7,895 nt of DNA from Syntrophomonadaceae bacterium (GCA_007120815.1 SKMY01000081.1:1-7895), one strand, 5' to 3'; positions 1 to 5,809 are shown, numbered from the stretch's first letter. The notes: generated from the sequence alone by a model not told the origin. Numbers and translations: made by a program.

Positions 1-169
1 AGGGGTGCTTGAAAGTACCTATCCCTCGATTTTCGTAATACGGGTGGATGAAGAACACTACAACCAGAGGCTTTCGTTTACGTATTCCGATGTGTTGACC
101 TCAACGGTAGAATTAAGCCTCTTTGGTGGGGATAATGAACCCATATCCCTGTGTGCAGCTGCAAAATGA
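1..169 (+). CDS. veg: Veg family protein, 3' part only
   Basis: This is the C-terminal 55 residues of a reading frame open from the left edge and ending at TGA 167-169. The peptide contains TYPSIFVIRVDEE and then LSFTYSDVLTSTVELSLF, which match the end of the small (about 80-90 residue) Veg protein, whose Bacillus form reads YPSVFVIQLD and then VSYSYADILTETVELTF. That likeness is from memory of the family. Veg is a widespread, highly expressed Firmicutes protein of the DUF1021 group, linked in Bacillus to biofilm and spore outgrowth phenotypes, without a settled biochemical role. Its position just upstream of a SipL-like gene matches the yabG-veg-sipL order of clostridial spore formers, which supports the call. 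The start and the first third lie outside the window. A terminator follows 42 bases after the stop. Confidence 0.85.
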   Translation, partial: GVLESTYPSIFVIRVDEEHYNQRLSFTYSDVLTSTVELSLFGGDNEPISLCAAAK

Positions 170-211
170 ACCCATAAAAATAAAATGCAAGTCAAATAAA
201 ATGAATGAGTC

Positions 212-239
212 ATCCCGCTTAACGGCGGGATTTTTATTT
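212..239 (+). terminator. Rho-independent terminator of veg
   Basis: A perfect 7-bp stem (ATCCCGC at 212-218, GCGGGAT at 225-231) with a 6-base loop runs straight into the T-rich tail TTTTTATTT. It lies 42 bases past the veg stop and is the obvious end of that transcript, separating veg from sipL. Confidence 0.85.
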
Positions 240-270
240 GGGACGCATCGACGACAGGCATAAACCGGTA

Positions 271-412
271 GCGGGAGGAAGCAACGGCGACGGTTCTGGC
301 GCTTCCGTAGCGAAGCGGAGGCTAGGGGACATTCCTGTTTTTGGAGGTGTGTCCCCATACCTTGAAAGATGGAAAGCGACAGAACCGTCCCCTGCTTCCT
401 CCCCTGCTTCCT
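271..412. repeat. Composite palindromic repeat cluster (REP/BIME-like)
   Basis: Three palindromic units lie side by side. Unit A: GGAAGC (277-282) and GCTTCC (301-306) enclose the core GACGGTTCT (289-297). Unit B: GGGGACA (325-331) and TGTCCCC (350-356) form a 7-bp stem around a T-rich loop. Unit C is in the opposite orientation to A: the core reads AGAACCGTC (381-389), between GGAAAGC (371-377) and GCTTCC (394-399). Unit C runs into a perfect 12-bp tandem duplication of TCCCCTGCTTCC (388-399 and 400-411). A and C are therefore inverted copies flanking B. The same core recurs between pcm and the radical SAM gene and seems to begin again at the right edge. Together with the terminator on the left and the promoter on the right, this fills most of the 364-base gap between veg and sipL. 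No open reading frame of interest was found in the gap. Confidence 0.75.
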
Positions 413-474
413 AATAAAAAAGTGTTAGCAGGCTAAAGAACTTTCCACGTTGCAATATCTTGCTGAAAAGAAAG

Positions 475-504
475 TCATATTTCTGCCTTTAGATTAATAC
501 TAAT
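475..504 (+). promoter_or_regulatory. Candidate sigma-E (mother-cell) promoter of sipL
   Basis: TCATATT at 475-481 matches the -35 element of sporulation sigma-E promoters as known from Bacillus. After a 14-base spacer, AATACTAA at 496-503 is a partial match to the -10 element (consensus near CATACANT). It lies about 30 bases before the start codon. The sipL gene of Clostridioides difficile is expressed under sigma-E, so the match makes biological sense, but the -10 is imperfect and the assignment is inferred. Confidence 0.45.
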
Positions 505-533
505 ACTAAGAGACAGCATAAGGGGGTAGAATT

Positions 534-2096
534 ATGGAAGGCAAAGCGGGAAAGGGGGAAAAGCTGGAGCTTTTAACCACGGGGCTTAATCTTAAAGTGC
601 TTGTGGGTGAAGCGGTCCGGCGCACCTTTTTCTTTCAAGAATTACCCATTCGTGATGAACCCGCCTGGAAAGACGGCAGGCCCTATCCTCTCGGAGATAT
701 CGCCGCATGGATTGTGCAGCTGGATGCGCGGATTGATGAAAAAGACCGGGTGTTTGTCCAGGGCAGGGTTGCCGGAAAGGCCATGTTTTTCGGAGTCAAT
801 GGGCCCAAGGAAGTGAACCTGGAAGAAGAAGACATTCGGCTTGATGCAGAAGTGCCCGGTGTACTGCCGGGAATGGAGGTAAGCGTCCACGGGCGGATTA
901 CCTGTGCCTTTGAAGACGGTTCGCCGCTGCAGGCAGAATCCCAGACGGTCTACCGGGTGAAAGTTGAAATAGAAGTCCTGCTATCTGTTTCCGATCCCCA
1001 GCAGCTGGAGATAGCCGTTGGCGTTAAAGATCTTCCCATGGAGCGGGTAACCCGTGACCTGTTGGTTATGGATGAATTTCTGGCCGAACAGTCTGCTTCC
1101 ATTGTGGTGAACCGGGAATTGGAGTTTGACGAAGAGCTATCATTTATTAAAGTCTTATTCAGTCGCCTGAAGCACATTTCATGGGATGTGAATAAAGAGC
1201 ACATCCAGGTGAAAGGTGAAGTGGAAACGGCCCTGTTTTACCTTGCCGGAGAAAAAAGCGGGTTTCTCCGGGAGAGCCAGCCCTTCAACCAGCAGATCAC
1301 CTTTCAGGGAGCCGACAAAGAAGGCAAATTGACGCTTTATCCCCGCGTGGAATATTCCAACTGCGACCTGCTGGGAAGGCGGGCCCGCCAACGGACGTAC
1401 CTGGATGTGCTAATCCGGTCGATTCGAACGGTCCAACAAGAAGTCGTAACGGATATCCAGGGTGCTGCAGTGAAGAAAGAGTACCTGATGATTTCCCGGC
1501 CCGTGGCTGCGGGCAGAGAAAATGTCGAATTAGTCCAGCGCCTGGCCTTTCCTTTCCCCGACGAAATAACAGCCGGCGGGAGCAGGCTTTTGGGCCTGGA
1601 ATACGATATTGAAGAAGATGCCGTCATTGTAAGAGGGACCCTGGAGAAAAATGTGTACTATCTGCCGCGAAATGATCGAGGAGGCGAAACCGACGAACAG
1701 GGGGAAATATGGCCGCTGACGGCAACGATAGAAGAAGACTTTGAGCGAACCCTGCAGCTGCCGGGCGTGTTCCCCGGGGCCTATGCCGCCATTTATTTCA
1801 ACATGGGAACCACGGAATTCGCCCCGGCTGAAGCAGCCACCCTGCAAGTCAGCCACGCCAGCCTGGATGCCCGCACGTGGGAAATTCAGGAATGCCAAGT
1901 TGTGGTCCCCCACCGGGTTCCCCCGGGGACCAGCATGGTGATTTACGCCGTCAAGCCCGGAGATACCTTGTTAAAAATTGCCCGAAGCTACGGTGTAAAA
2001 ACAGCGACCATTACCCGCGCCAATCAATTAGCGGAAGAGGTGTCTTTGCCAACAGGCAGCAAGCTGTTAATCCCCCTTATGTTTGAAGTGGAATAA
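534..2096 (+). CDS. sipL: SipL-like spore coat morphogenesis protein (SPOCS/DUF3794 repeats plus C-terminal LysM)
   Basis: The 520-residue protein has three roughly 100-residue beta-rich repeats of the SPOCS/DUF3794 type, at about 40-150, 190-300 and 330-460. A single LysM domain follows at about 471-515, recognisable from YAVKPGDTLLKIARSYGV and ending GSKLLIPL. Length and layout match SipL of C. difficile, which binds the coat ATPase SpoIVA through its LysM domain and tethers the coat to the forespore surface; it is functionally like SpoVID and SafA of Bacillus. No signal peptide or membrane segment is visible, as expected for a mother-cell cytosolic protein. The ATG at 534 has AGGGGG (521-526) seven bases upstream. 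A candidate sigma-E promoter precedes it and a strong terminator follows, so it appears monocistronic. The neighbouring veg gene supports the assignment. Which partner it binds in this organism is inferred. Confidence 0.88.
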   Translation: MEGKAGKGEKLELLTTGLNLKVLVGEAVRRTFFFQELPIRDEPAWKDGRPYPLGDIAAWIVQLDARIDEKDRVFVQGRVAGKAMFFGVNGPKEVNLEEEDIRLDAEVPGVLPGMEVSVHGRITCAFEDGSPLQAESQTVYRVKVEIEVLLSVSDPQQLEIAVGVKDLPMERVTRDLLVMDEFLAEQSASIVVNRELEFDEELSFIKVLFSRLKHISWDVNKEHIQVKGEVETALFYLAGEKSGFLRESQPFNQQITFQGADKEGKLTLYPRVEYSNCDLLGRRARQRTYLDVLIRSIRTVQQEVVTDIQGAAVKKEYLMISRPVAAGRENVELVQRLAFPFPDEITAGGSRLLGLEYDIEEDAVIVRGTLEKNVYYLPRNDRGGETDEQGEIWPLTATIEEDFERTLQLPGVFPGAYAAIYFNMGTTEFAPAEAATLQVSHASLDARTWEIQECQVVVPHRVPPGTSMVIYAVKPGDTLLKIARSYGVKTATITRANQLAEEVSLPTGSKLLIPLMFEVE

Positions 2097-2168
2097 ATTA
2101 AAAGGTGCCACTTTCGGACGCAGGTAATGGTCCTGTTAGGGTACCTGGAACCGTGAAGGTGCAAATTC

Positions 2169-2209
2169 AAGCCCGGCCAAGGAGTTAAAAGGCCGGGCTT
2201 GTTGTTTAT
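2169..2209 (+). terminator. Rho-independent terminator of sipL
   Basis: A perfect 10-bp G+C-rich stem (AAGCCCGGCC at 2169-2178, GGCCGGGCTT at 2191-2200) with a 12-base loop is followed by the T-rich tract GTTGTTTAT. It lies 72 bases past the sipL stop, in the space between sipL and the convergent queT. The stem would also form in minus-strand RNA, so it may help to stop queT transcripts, although the tail on that side is poorer. Confidence 0.85.
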
Positions 2210-2276
2210 TGGTATAAAAAGCATTTCGAATTTAAGTTCAAGCTTCTGCCGGCCGACCTGCAAACGGAAGGGTCTG

Positions 2277-2792
2277 CTACAGATGCAGGTGGCGGGATTT
2301 AAGGTGCTTGAGCAGGGGAATTCCCAATCCCAACACGGCGATGCTTTGCCCCACACCGATATAGAGAACGGTGATCCAGTACGGGATTTGAAAAAAAGCG
2401 TAGAGGTAGAGGCTGACGATAAAGGCGTTCAAGACAATTGGGCTGGCGTAAGCGATAGGGGTAAATCGGAATCGATAGGTTAAATAAGCGGCCACCAGGG
2501 TGGTCAGGCTCCCAAAAACAATGTCCACCGCGCCCAGAGGAGAACCCATCAAGTTGGCGATAAAGCAGCCCAAAAAAAGCCCCAGAACGGCTTCCGGGAA
2601 AATCATAGGCAATAGTGCCAGTGCTTCGGAAACCCTTACCTGAACGGGCCCGAAGCTCAATCCCGAGAGCATAAGCGTAAAAGAGGCATACACGGCGGCG
2701 ATAATCCCTGTTCGTGCAATCACTCGAGCGGTTATCTTTATTTTAATCAACCTCCATCTGAAAGAATAATAGGCAAAGGATAAGGCCCTCAT
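2277..2792 (-). CDS. queT: QueT family queuosine-precursor ECF transporter substrate-binding (S) component
   Basis: This is a hydrophobic membrane protein of 171 residues from the first ATG, with five or six likely membrane segments. It carries stretches typical of QueT/DUF988: FGPVQVRVSEALALLP (48-63), FPEAVLGLFLGCFIANLMG (65-83) and DIVFGSLTTLVAAYLTYR (90-107). QueT is the S-component that captures a queuine or preQ1-type deazapurine and works with a shared ECF module (EcfA, EcfA', EcfT), none of which is encoded here. The start is uncertain. ATG 2792 has AAGGG directly against it, with no spacing. An in-frame TTG at 2750 directly abuts a good GGAGG (2755-2751), also with no spacing. ATT 2747 and ATA 2741 lie 3 and 9 bases from that GGAGG. 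The family usually starts close to residues 15-20 of this frame, so the first 14-17 residues may be untranslated. No preQ1 riboswitch motif was recognised in the leader. Confidence 0.85.
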   Translation of the reverse strand: MRALSFAYYSFRWRLIKIKITARVIARTGIIAAVYASFTLMLSGLSFGPVQVRVSEALALLPMIFPEAVLGLFLGCFIANLMGSPLGAVDIVFGSLTTLVAAYLTYRFRFTPIAYASPIVLNAFIVSLYLYAFFQIPYWITVLYIGVGQSIAVLGLGIPLLKHLKSRHLHL

Positions 2793-2795
2793 CCC

Positions 2796-2824
2796 TTGAC
2801 ACTATTCTACACTAACGGTATTAT
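2796..2824 (+). promoter_or_regulatory. Sigma-A promoter of the homocysteine operon
   Basis: A perfect -35 box TTGACA (2796-2801) and a -10 box TATTAT (2819-2824, one mismatch) are separated by exactly 17 bases. The predicted start is near 2831, giving a leader of about 78 bases before the first operon gene. No attenuator or riboswitch was recognised in that leader, only a run of seven T at 2859-2865 without a convincing stem. The -35 box lies four bases from the first possible queT start codon. Confidence 0.8.
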
Positions 2825-2832
2825 TTCTTTAA
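2804..2832 (-). promoter_or_regulatory. Possible queT promoter overlapping the operon promoter
   Basis: On the minus strand TAGAAT (2809-2804) is a good -10 box. TTAAAG (2832-2827) is a weak -35, 17 bases away. Transcription would begin near 2797. That leaves only about 5 bases before ATG 2792 but about 45 bases before the GGAGG-associated start region. If real, it lies almost exactly on top of the plus-strand promoter. The weak -35 keeps confidence low. Confidence 0.35.
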
Positions 2833-2896
2833 GTGCTTTTGCCAGAGAATTTCAATCTTTTTTTATTCAGCCTGTTCTGTGTGGGAGGAAAATCGA

Positions 2897-2902
2897 GGAG
2901 GT
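2897..2902 (+). promoter_or_regulatory. Shine-Dalgarno that fixes the TTG start of the COG1900 gene
   Basis: GGAGGT stands seven bases before TTG 2909. The longer in-frame GTG at 2879 has no purine-rich site before it. The site therefore decides for TTG and removes ten upstream residues. Confidence 0.85.
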
Positions 2903-2908
2903 GCCCCG

Positions 2909-4117
2909 TTGATAAAGAGAACATATGAAGAAATAAATGCCCGCATTAAAAAAGGTGAGGCGGTTGTGGTGACGGCGGAGGAGGTGGTTTCCATGGCCAG
3001 GGAGCGCGGCATCCAGGAGACGGCGGCCACCGTTGATGTCGTGACAACGGGTACTTTTGGGCCCATGTGCTCATCGGGCGCGTTTTTTAACCTGGGCCAG
3101 GAAGGGCCTCGCATGAAAGTGAGCCGGGCTTTTTTAAACGGCGTGGAAGCCTATGCCGGACTGGCTGCCGTGGATGTTTACCTGGGAGCAACCCAGATCC
3201 CCGAAACGGACCCGGCTAACAAGTCCTTCCCCGGTGATTTTAATTACGGCGGTGGACATGTTTTGGAGGACCTGGTGGCGGGTCGGGAAGTGCTGCTTGA
3301 AGCTCAAGCCTACGGAACCGACTGTTATCCTCGCAAGAAACTGGAAAAGATGGTCACCTTAAAGGATTTGCCCCAGGCTTTCTTGTTCAATCCGCGAAAT
3401 GCGTACCAGAACTACAACGTGGCCGTTAACCTGTCAGACCGCACCCTTTACACCTACATGGGTATTTTGAAGCCCAACATGGGGAACGCCAACTTCAGCA
3501 CATCGGGGCAGCTTTCCCCCCTGTTTAACGACCCCTTTTATCGAACCATCGGTCCGGGCACCAAGATCTTCTTAGGGGGCGGGGTGGGCTATGTCAGCTG
3601 GCACGGTACCCAGCACAATCCCGATGCCCCCCGTGGTGAAAACGGTGTCCCAACAGTGCCGGCCGGGACCATGGCGGTCATCGGCGATTTGAAGCAGATG
3701 TCCCCCGCCTGGCTGCGTGGGGTCAGCTTCCTGGGGTATGGGGTATCTCTCATGGTGGGCCTGGGCACGGCCATCCCCATCCTGGATGAAGAGATGCTGG
3801 CATTCACGGCTGTGAGCGATGAGGAGATTTTCGCCACCATCATGGATTACAGCGAGTCTTATCCCCAGGGGCTTGGGAAGACGATGGGGCAGGTAAGCTA
3901 TGCCCAGTTGAAATCAGGGGAGATCACCATCGGTGAACGGCTGATTCCTACGGCACCCCTTTCCAGCTTTCCCAGGGCCCGGGAGATTGCCCAAACCCTC
4001 AAGGAATGGATCCAGCAAGGCGAGTTTTTATTAACGCCGCCGGCTTTTACCCTTCCCAGTTCCGGGGGAGAGATAAATTTCAAGAAAACAACCGGTTGTG
4101 ACCGGGAAGAGGTGTGA
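2909..4117 (+). CDS. Homocysteine biosynthesis protein (HcyBio, DUF39/COG1900)
   Basis: The 402-residue soluble protein belongs to the COG1900/DUF39 family. In methanogens (MA1821 and MJ0100 types) this family is needed to make homocysteine from aspartate semialdehyde and sulfide, bypassing O-acyl-homoserine. It opens with the family-like IKRTYEEINARIKKGEAVVV. It has only three cysteines: Cys54 in FGPMCSSGAFF, Cys139 in YGTDCYPRKK, and Cys397 near the end. The first two sit in conserved surroundings and probably match the two catalytic cysteines described in the Methanosarcina protein (Cys54 and Cys131, from memory). Glycine-rich stretches include FNYGGGHVLE (111-120) and FLGGGVGYVSWHGTQH (221-236). 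No C-terminal CBS domains are present, unlike the longer MJ0100 form. TTG 2909 was chosen for its ribosome binding site. The gene is first in a four-gene operon, and its stop is four bases before the ferredoxin start, implying coupled translation. The reaction is inferred from the family. Confidence 0.9.
   Translation: MIKRTYEEINARIKKGEAVVVTAEEVVSMARERGIQETAATVDVVTTGTFGPMCSSGAFFNLGQEGPRMKVSRAFLNGVEAYAGLAAVDVYLGATQIPETDPANKSFPGDFNYGGGHVLEDLVAGREVLLEAQAYGTDCYPRKKLEKMVTLKDLPQAFLFNPRNAYQNYNVAVNLSDRTLYTYMGILKPNMGNANFSTSGQLSPLFNDPFYRTIGPGTKIFLGGGVGYVSWHGTQHNPDAPRGENGVPTVPAGTMAVIGDLKQMSPAWLRGVSFLGYGVSLMVGLGTAIPILDEEMLAFTAVSDEEIFATIMDYSESYPQGLGKTMGQVSYAQLKSGEITIGERLIPTAPLSSFPRAREIAQTLKEWIQQGEFLLTPPAFTLPSSGGEINFKKTTGCDREEV
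4107..4113 (+). promoter_or_regulatory. Shine-Dalgarno that fixes the TTG start of the NIL-ferredoxin gene
   Basis: AAGAGGT lies inside the last codons of the COG1900 gene, with GAGG ending nine bases before TTG 4122. The in-frame GTG at 4098 lies upstream of this site and ATG 4134 is too far downstream, so TTG 4122 is preferred. Confidence 0.7.
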
Positions 4118-4121
4118 TCAA

Positions 4122-4526
4122 TTGAAAGAAAAAATGGTCTTGCATTTTCCAGCCACCGTCGTTGAGCAACCTTTTATGTACCACCTGGTCAAGGACTTTG
4201 ACTTGACGGTCAATATCCTGAAAGCCAATATCAACCCCCGCAAGGAAGGCCGTATGGTTGTGGAACTGAGCGGGGAGAAAAAAAACTTCGTGAACGGGGT
4301 GGAATTTTTACAGTCCCGGGGGGTAAAAGTCTTTCCCCTGGAGCAAGAAATCATCTGGCTGTCGGAGCGGTGTACCCAATGCGGGGCTTGTTCGGTGATC
4401 TGCCCCTCCGGGGCCCTGGTCCTGGAACGCCCCAATATGGAGGTCAAGTTTTTGGGTGACAAATGCATTGTCTGTGAACACTGCATTAAAACCTGTCCCG
4501 CCCGCGCCATGGAAGCGCGTTATTAG
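4122..4526 (+). CDS. NIL-domain 2[4Fe-4S] ferredoxin (homocysteine pathway partner)
   Basis: This 134-residue protein has two parts. Residues about 4-75 are a NIL domain (VLHFPATVVEQPFMYHLVKD and then NILKANINPRKEG), a small ligand-binding-like fold also found in methionine ABC transporter ATPases. Residues 84-125 hold two complete cluster motifs, Cys84-87-90-94 (CTQCGACSVICP) and Cys115-118-121-125 (CIVCEHCIKTCP), so two [4Fe-4S] clusters are expected. This fusion is the usual partner of COG1900. In methanogens the pair is required for homocysteine formation, and the ferredoxin probably supplies electrons to, or handles sulfur for, the partner's cysteines. The NIL part may sense or bind a thioether or amino acid, which is inferred. 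It starts four bases after the COG1900 stop and ends two bases before the next ATG. TTG is the chosen start because of the Shine-Dalgarno spacing. Confidence 0.9.
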   Translation: MKEKMVLHFPATVVEQPFMYHLVKDFDLTVNILKANINPRKEGRMVVELSGEKKNFVNGVEFLQSRGVKVFPLEQEIIWLSERCTQCGACSVICPSGALVLERPNMEVKFLGDKCIVCEHCIKTCPARAMEARY

Positions 4527-4528
4527 CC

Positions 4529-5269
4529 ATGACCTATTCCAGGAGACACTACCGGCAGGGGCTCTGCCCGGTGGGGATGAAAGCTTTCACCCTGGCTGTA
4601 AAGGAAACGGATCTGTGGATCGCCGTGGATGAAGATGCCATGACCGATTCCCTGGTGGAAGATATCCAGCAGTACATCTGGCAGGAGCGGCGGGCCCTGG
4701 AAACATACATCCAGAAAGACCCTTATTTTGCGAAAACCCTGGATCCCTACCTGGCACCCCTGGAAGCGCCGCCCATTGCCCGGGAAATGGCCCGGGCGGG
4801 GAACACGGCGGGAGTGGGGCCCATGGCGGCCGTGGCAGGTGCCTTTGCCCAGCTTGTCGGGATGAAAGCGCTCGGCAGCGCCAGGCAGGTTATCGTGGAA
4901 AACGGAGGAGATATTTTTTTGCGGTGCGATAAACCCCTTTCCATCGGTGTTTTTGCCGGCAATTCTCCCTTCAGCCAACGGGTGGCTTTGCGAATCAAAC
5001 CCCGGGAGGTGCCGCGGGGGATCTGTACGTCATCGGGCCGCGTGGGACCTTCCTTTAGCCAGGGAGAAGCCGATGCGGCCGTCATCTTGGCGGAAGATGC
5101 CCTGCTGGCCGATGCGGTGGCTACGGAAACAGCCAATCGCGTGCAGGGGGCTGAAGGGCTGGATGATGCGCTGAACTATGCCCGACACATTCCCGGTGTT
5201 GAAGGGGTGTTGGTCATCCAGGATGACAGGTTGGCTGCGTGGGGGGATATAAAACTTGAGGAGGGGTAG
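4529..5269 (+). CDS. UPF0280 family protein (COG2122, ApbE-like)
   Basis: The 246-residue protein of the UPF0280/COG2122 family is distantly related to the flavin transferase ApbE. Recognisable segments are the N-terminal YRQGLCPVGMKAF (8-20), AGVGPMAAVAGAFAQ (94-108), VENGGDIFLR (123-132), GICTSSGRVGPSFSQGEADA (164-183) and VATETANRV (197-205). The TSSGRVGPSFSQG stretch stands where ApbE has its substrate-binding threonine/serine and glycine motif. In Methanosarcina a COG2122 protein was linked, with COG1900 and the NIL-ferredoxin, to homocysteine formation from sulfide. Placement directly behind both genes here fits that. A flavinylating or sulfur-handling role is only a guess. The ATG at 4529 follows the ferredoxin stop by two bases and has no strong binding site of its own, so translation is probably coupled. 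No signal peptide or membrane segment is seen, unlike exported ApbE. Confidence 0.87.
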   Translation: MTYSRRHYRQGLCPVGMKAFTLAVKETDLWIAVDEDAMTDSLVEDIQQYIWQERRALETYIQKDPYFAKTLDPYLAPLEAPPIAREMARAGNTAGVGPMAAVAGAFAQLVGMKALGSARQVIVENGGDIFLRCDKPLSIGVFAGNSPFSQRVALRIKPREVPRGICTSSGRVGPSFSQGEADAAVILAEDALLADAVATETANRVQGAEGLDDALNYARHIPGVEGVLVIQDDRLAAWGDIKLEEG

Positions 5270-5275
5270 AAAAAG

Positions 5276-5794
5276 TTGAAAATAACAATTGATGGAAAAG
5301 AACCTGTTGTGGCTGCCAGCGCCTATCTCACGCCGGGGGCATTTGTAATCGGCCAGGTGGAGATCGGAGAAAAATCCAGCGTTTGGTTTAATACGGTGAT
5401 CCGGGGGGACGTTGACGCCATTTCCATCGGTTCAGAGACAAATATCCAGGACAACTGCACCATTCACGCCGATGAGGGCTTTCCCGTGCGTATCGGCGAC
5501 CGGGTCACCGTGGGCCACAACAGCGTGCTTCACGGCTGCAAGATCGGATCCGGTGCGGTTATCGGTATGCAGAGTGTTTTACTTAACGGCTGCAGTGTGG
5601 GAGAAGATGCCGTTATCGGGGCGGGATCACTGGTGACCTCGGGGACGGAGATTCCCCCTGGAACCCTGGCCCTGGGTCGGCCCGCCAAGGTGGTGAAAGA
5701 ACTCACCCCGGAGCAGATTGCCAGCGGGCAAGAGCTTTACAAGATTTACCGGGACCGCTCTCTCGTCTATCAACGGGATCTCCCGTCAAAATAG
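5276..5794 (+). CDS. Gamma-class carbonic anhydrase family protein (CamH/YrdA/PaaY-like)
   Basis: The 172-residue left-handed beta-helix protein is built of hexapeptide repeats and ends in a C-terminal helix (about 143-165). The three likely zinc ligands are His64 (CTIHADEG), His81 and His86 (VGHNSVLHGCKIG), spaced 17 and 5 apart as in the short gamma-carbonic anhydrases. Arg43 and Asp45 of the VIRGDV motif and Gln58 of NIQDN match conserved structural and active-site residues. The acidic loop with the proton-shuttle glutamate of Methanosarcina Cam is absent, which places it in the CamH-like group. Members are trimers that interconvert CO2 and bicarbonate, but many are weak or inactive, so activity is unproven. 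TTG 5276 has GAGGGG (5261-5266) nine bases before it, overlapping the end of the UPF0280 gene. The six-base gap makes it the fourth gene of the operon. Confidence 0.88.
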   Translation: MKITIDGKEPVVAASAYLTPGAFVIGQVEIGEKSSVWFNTVIRGDVDAISIGSETNIQDNCTIHADEGFPVRIGDRVTVGHNSVLHGCKIGSGAVIGMQSVLLNGCSVGEDAVIGAGSLVTSGTEIPPGTLALGRPAKVVKELTPEQIASGQELYKIYRDRSLVYQRDLPSK

Positions 5795-5807
5795 CCGGCG
5801 CCGCCGG
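5788..5807 (-). terminator. Possible terminator of pcm
   Basis: In minus-strand RNA a short G+C stem, CCGGC (5807-5803) and GCCGG (5799-5795) with a 3-base loop, is followed by CTATTTT. It fills the 15-base gap between the convergent carbonic anhydrase and pcm stops. The stem is short and the tail brief, so it is weak. No better terminator was seen for either gene. Confidence 0.35.
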
Positions 5808-5809
5808 TT

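Noticed and set aside
1530..1913. A 127-codon minus-strand open frame inside sipL, and similar long antisense frames in the other genes.
   Set aside because: They overlap well-supported coding sequence entirely, show no family motifs or ribosome binding sites, and are expected shadows of G+C-biased codons.
2103..2200. A T-box or cobalamin riboswitch, suggested by GTTAGGGTACC followed by a terminator and by GGTGCC/GGTGC motifs.
   Set aside because: The T-box signature and cobalamin core are not matched, and no plus-strand gene follows within the transcript; the next plus-strand gene has its own promoter.
2751..2800. A preQ1 riboswitch expected upstream of queT.
   Set aside because: I could not find the class I loop plus A-rich tail, or a class II pattern. 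A hairpin is present but does not match a known preQ1 class. A covariance-model search would settle it.
2879..2908. A longer start (GTG 2879) for the COG1900 gene.
   Set aside because: It has no ribosome binding site, whereas TTG 2909 has an ideal one; starting at TTG also puts the key cysteine at position 54, the number recalled for the characterised homologue.
4098..4121. A longer start (GTG 4098) for the NIL-ferredoxin, overlapping the COG1900 gene by 20 bases.
   Set aside because: The extra residues precede the NIL domain, and the Shine-Dalgarno site lies downstream of this GTG.
5773..5786. Inverted repeat ACGGGA/TCCCGT near the end of the carbonic anhydrase gene, as a terminator.
   Set aside because: The two-base loop is too small, it lies inside coding sequence, and no T tract follows.
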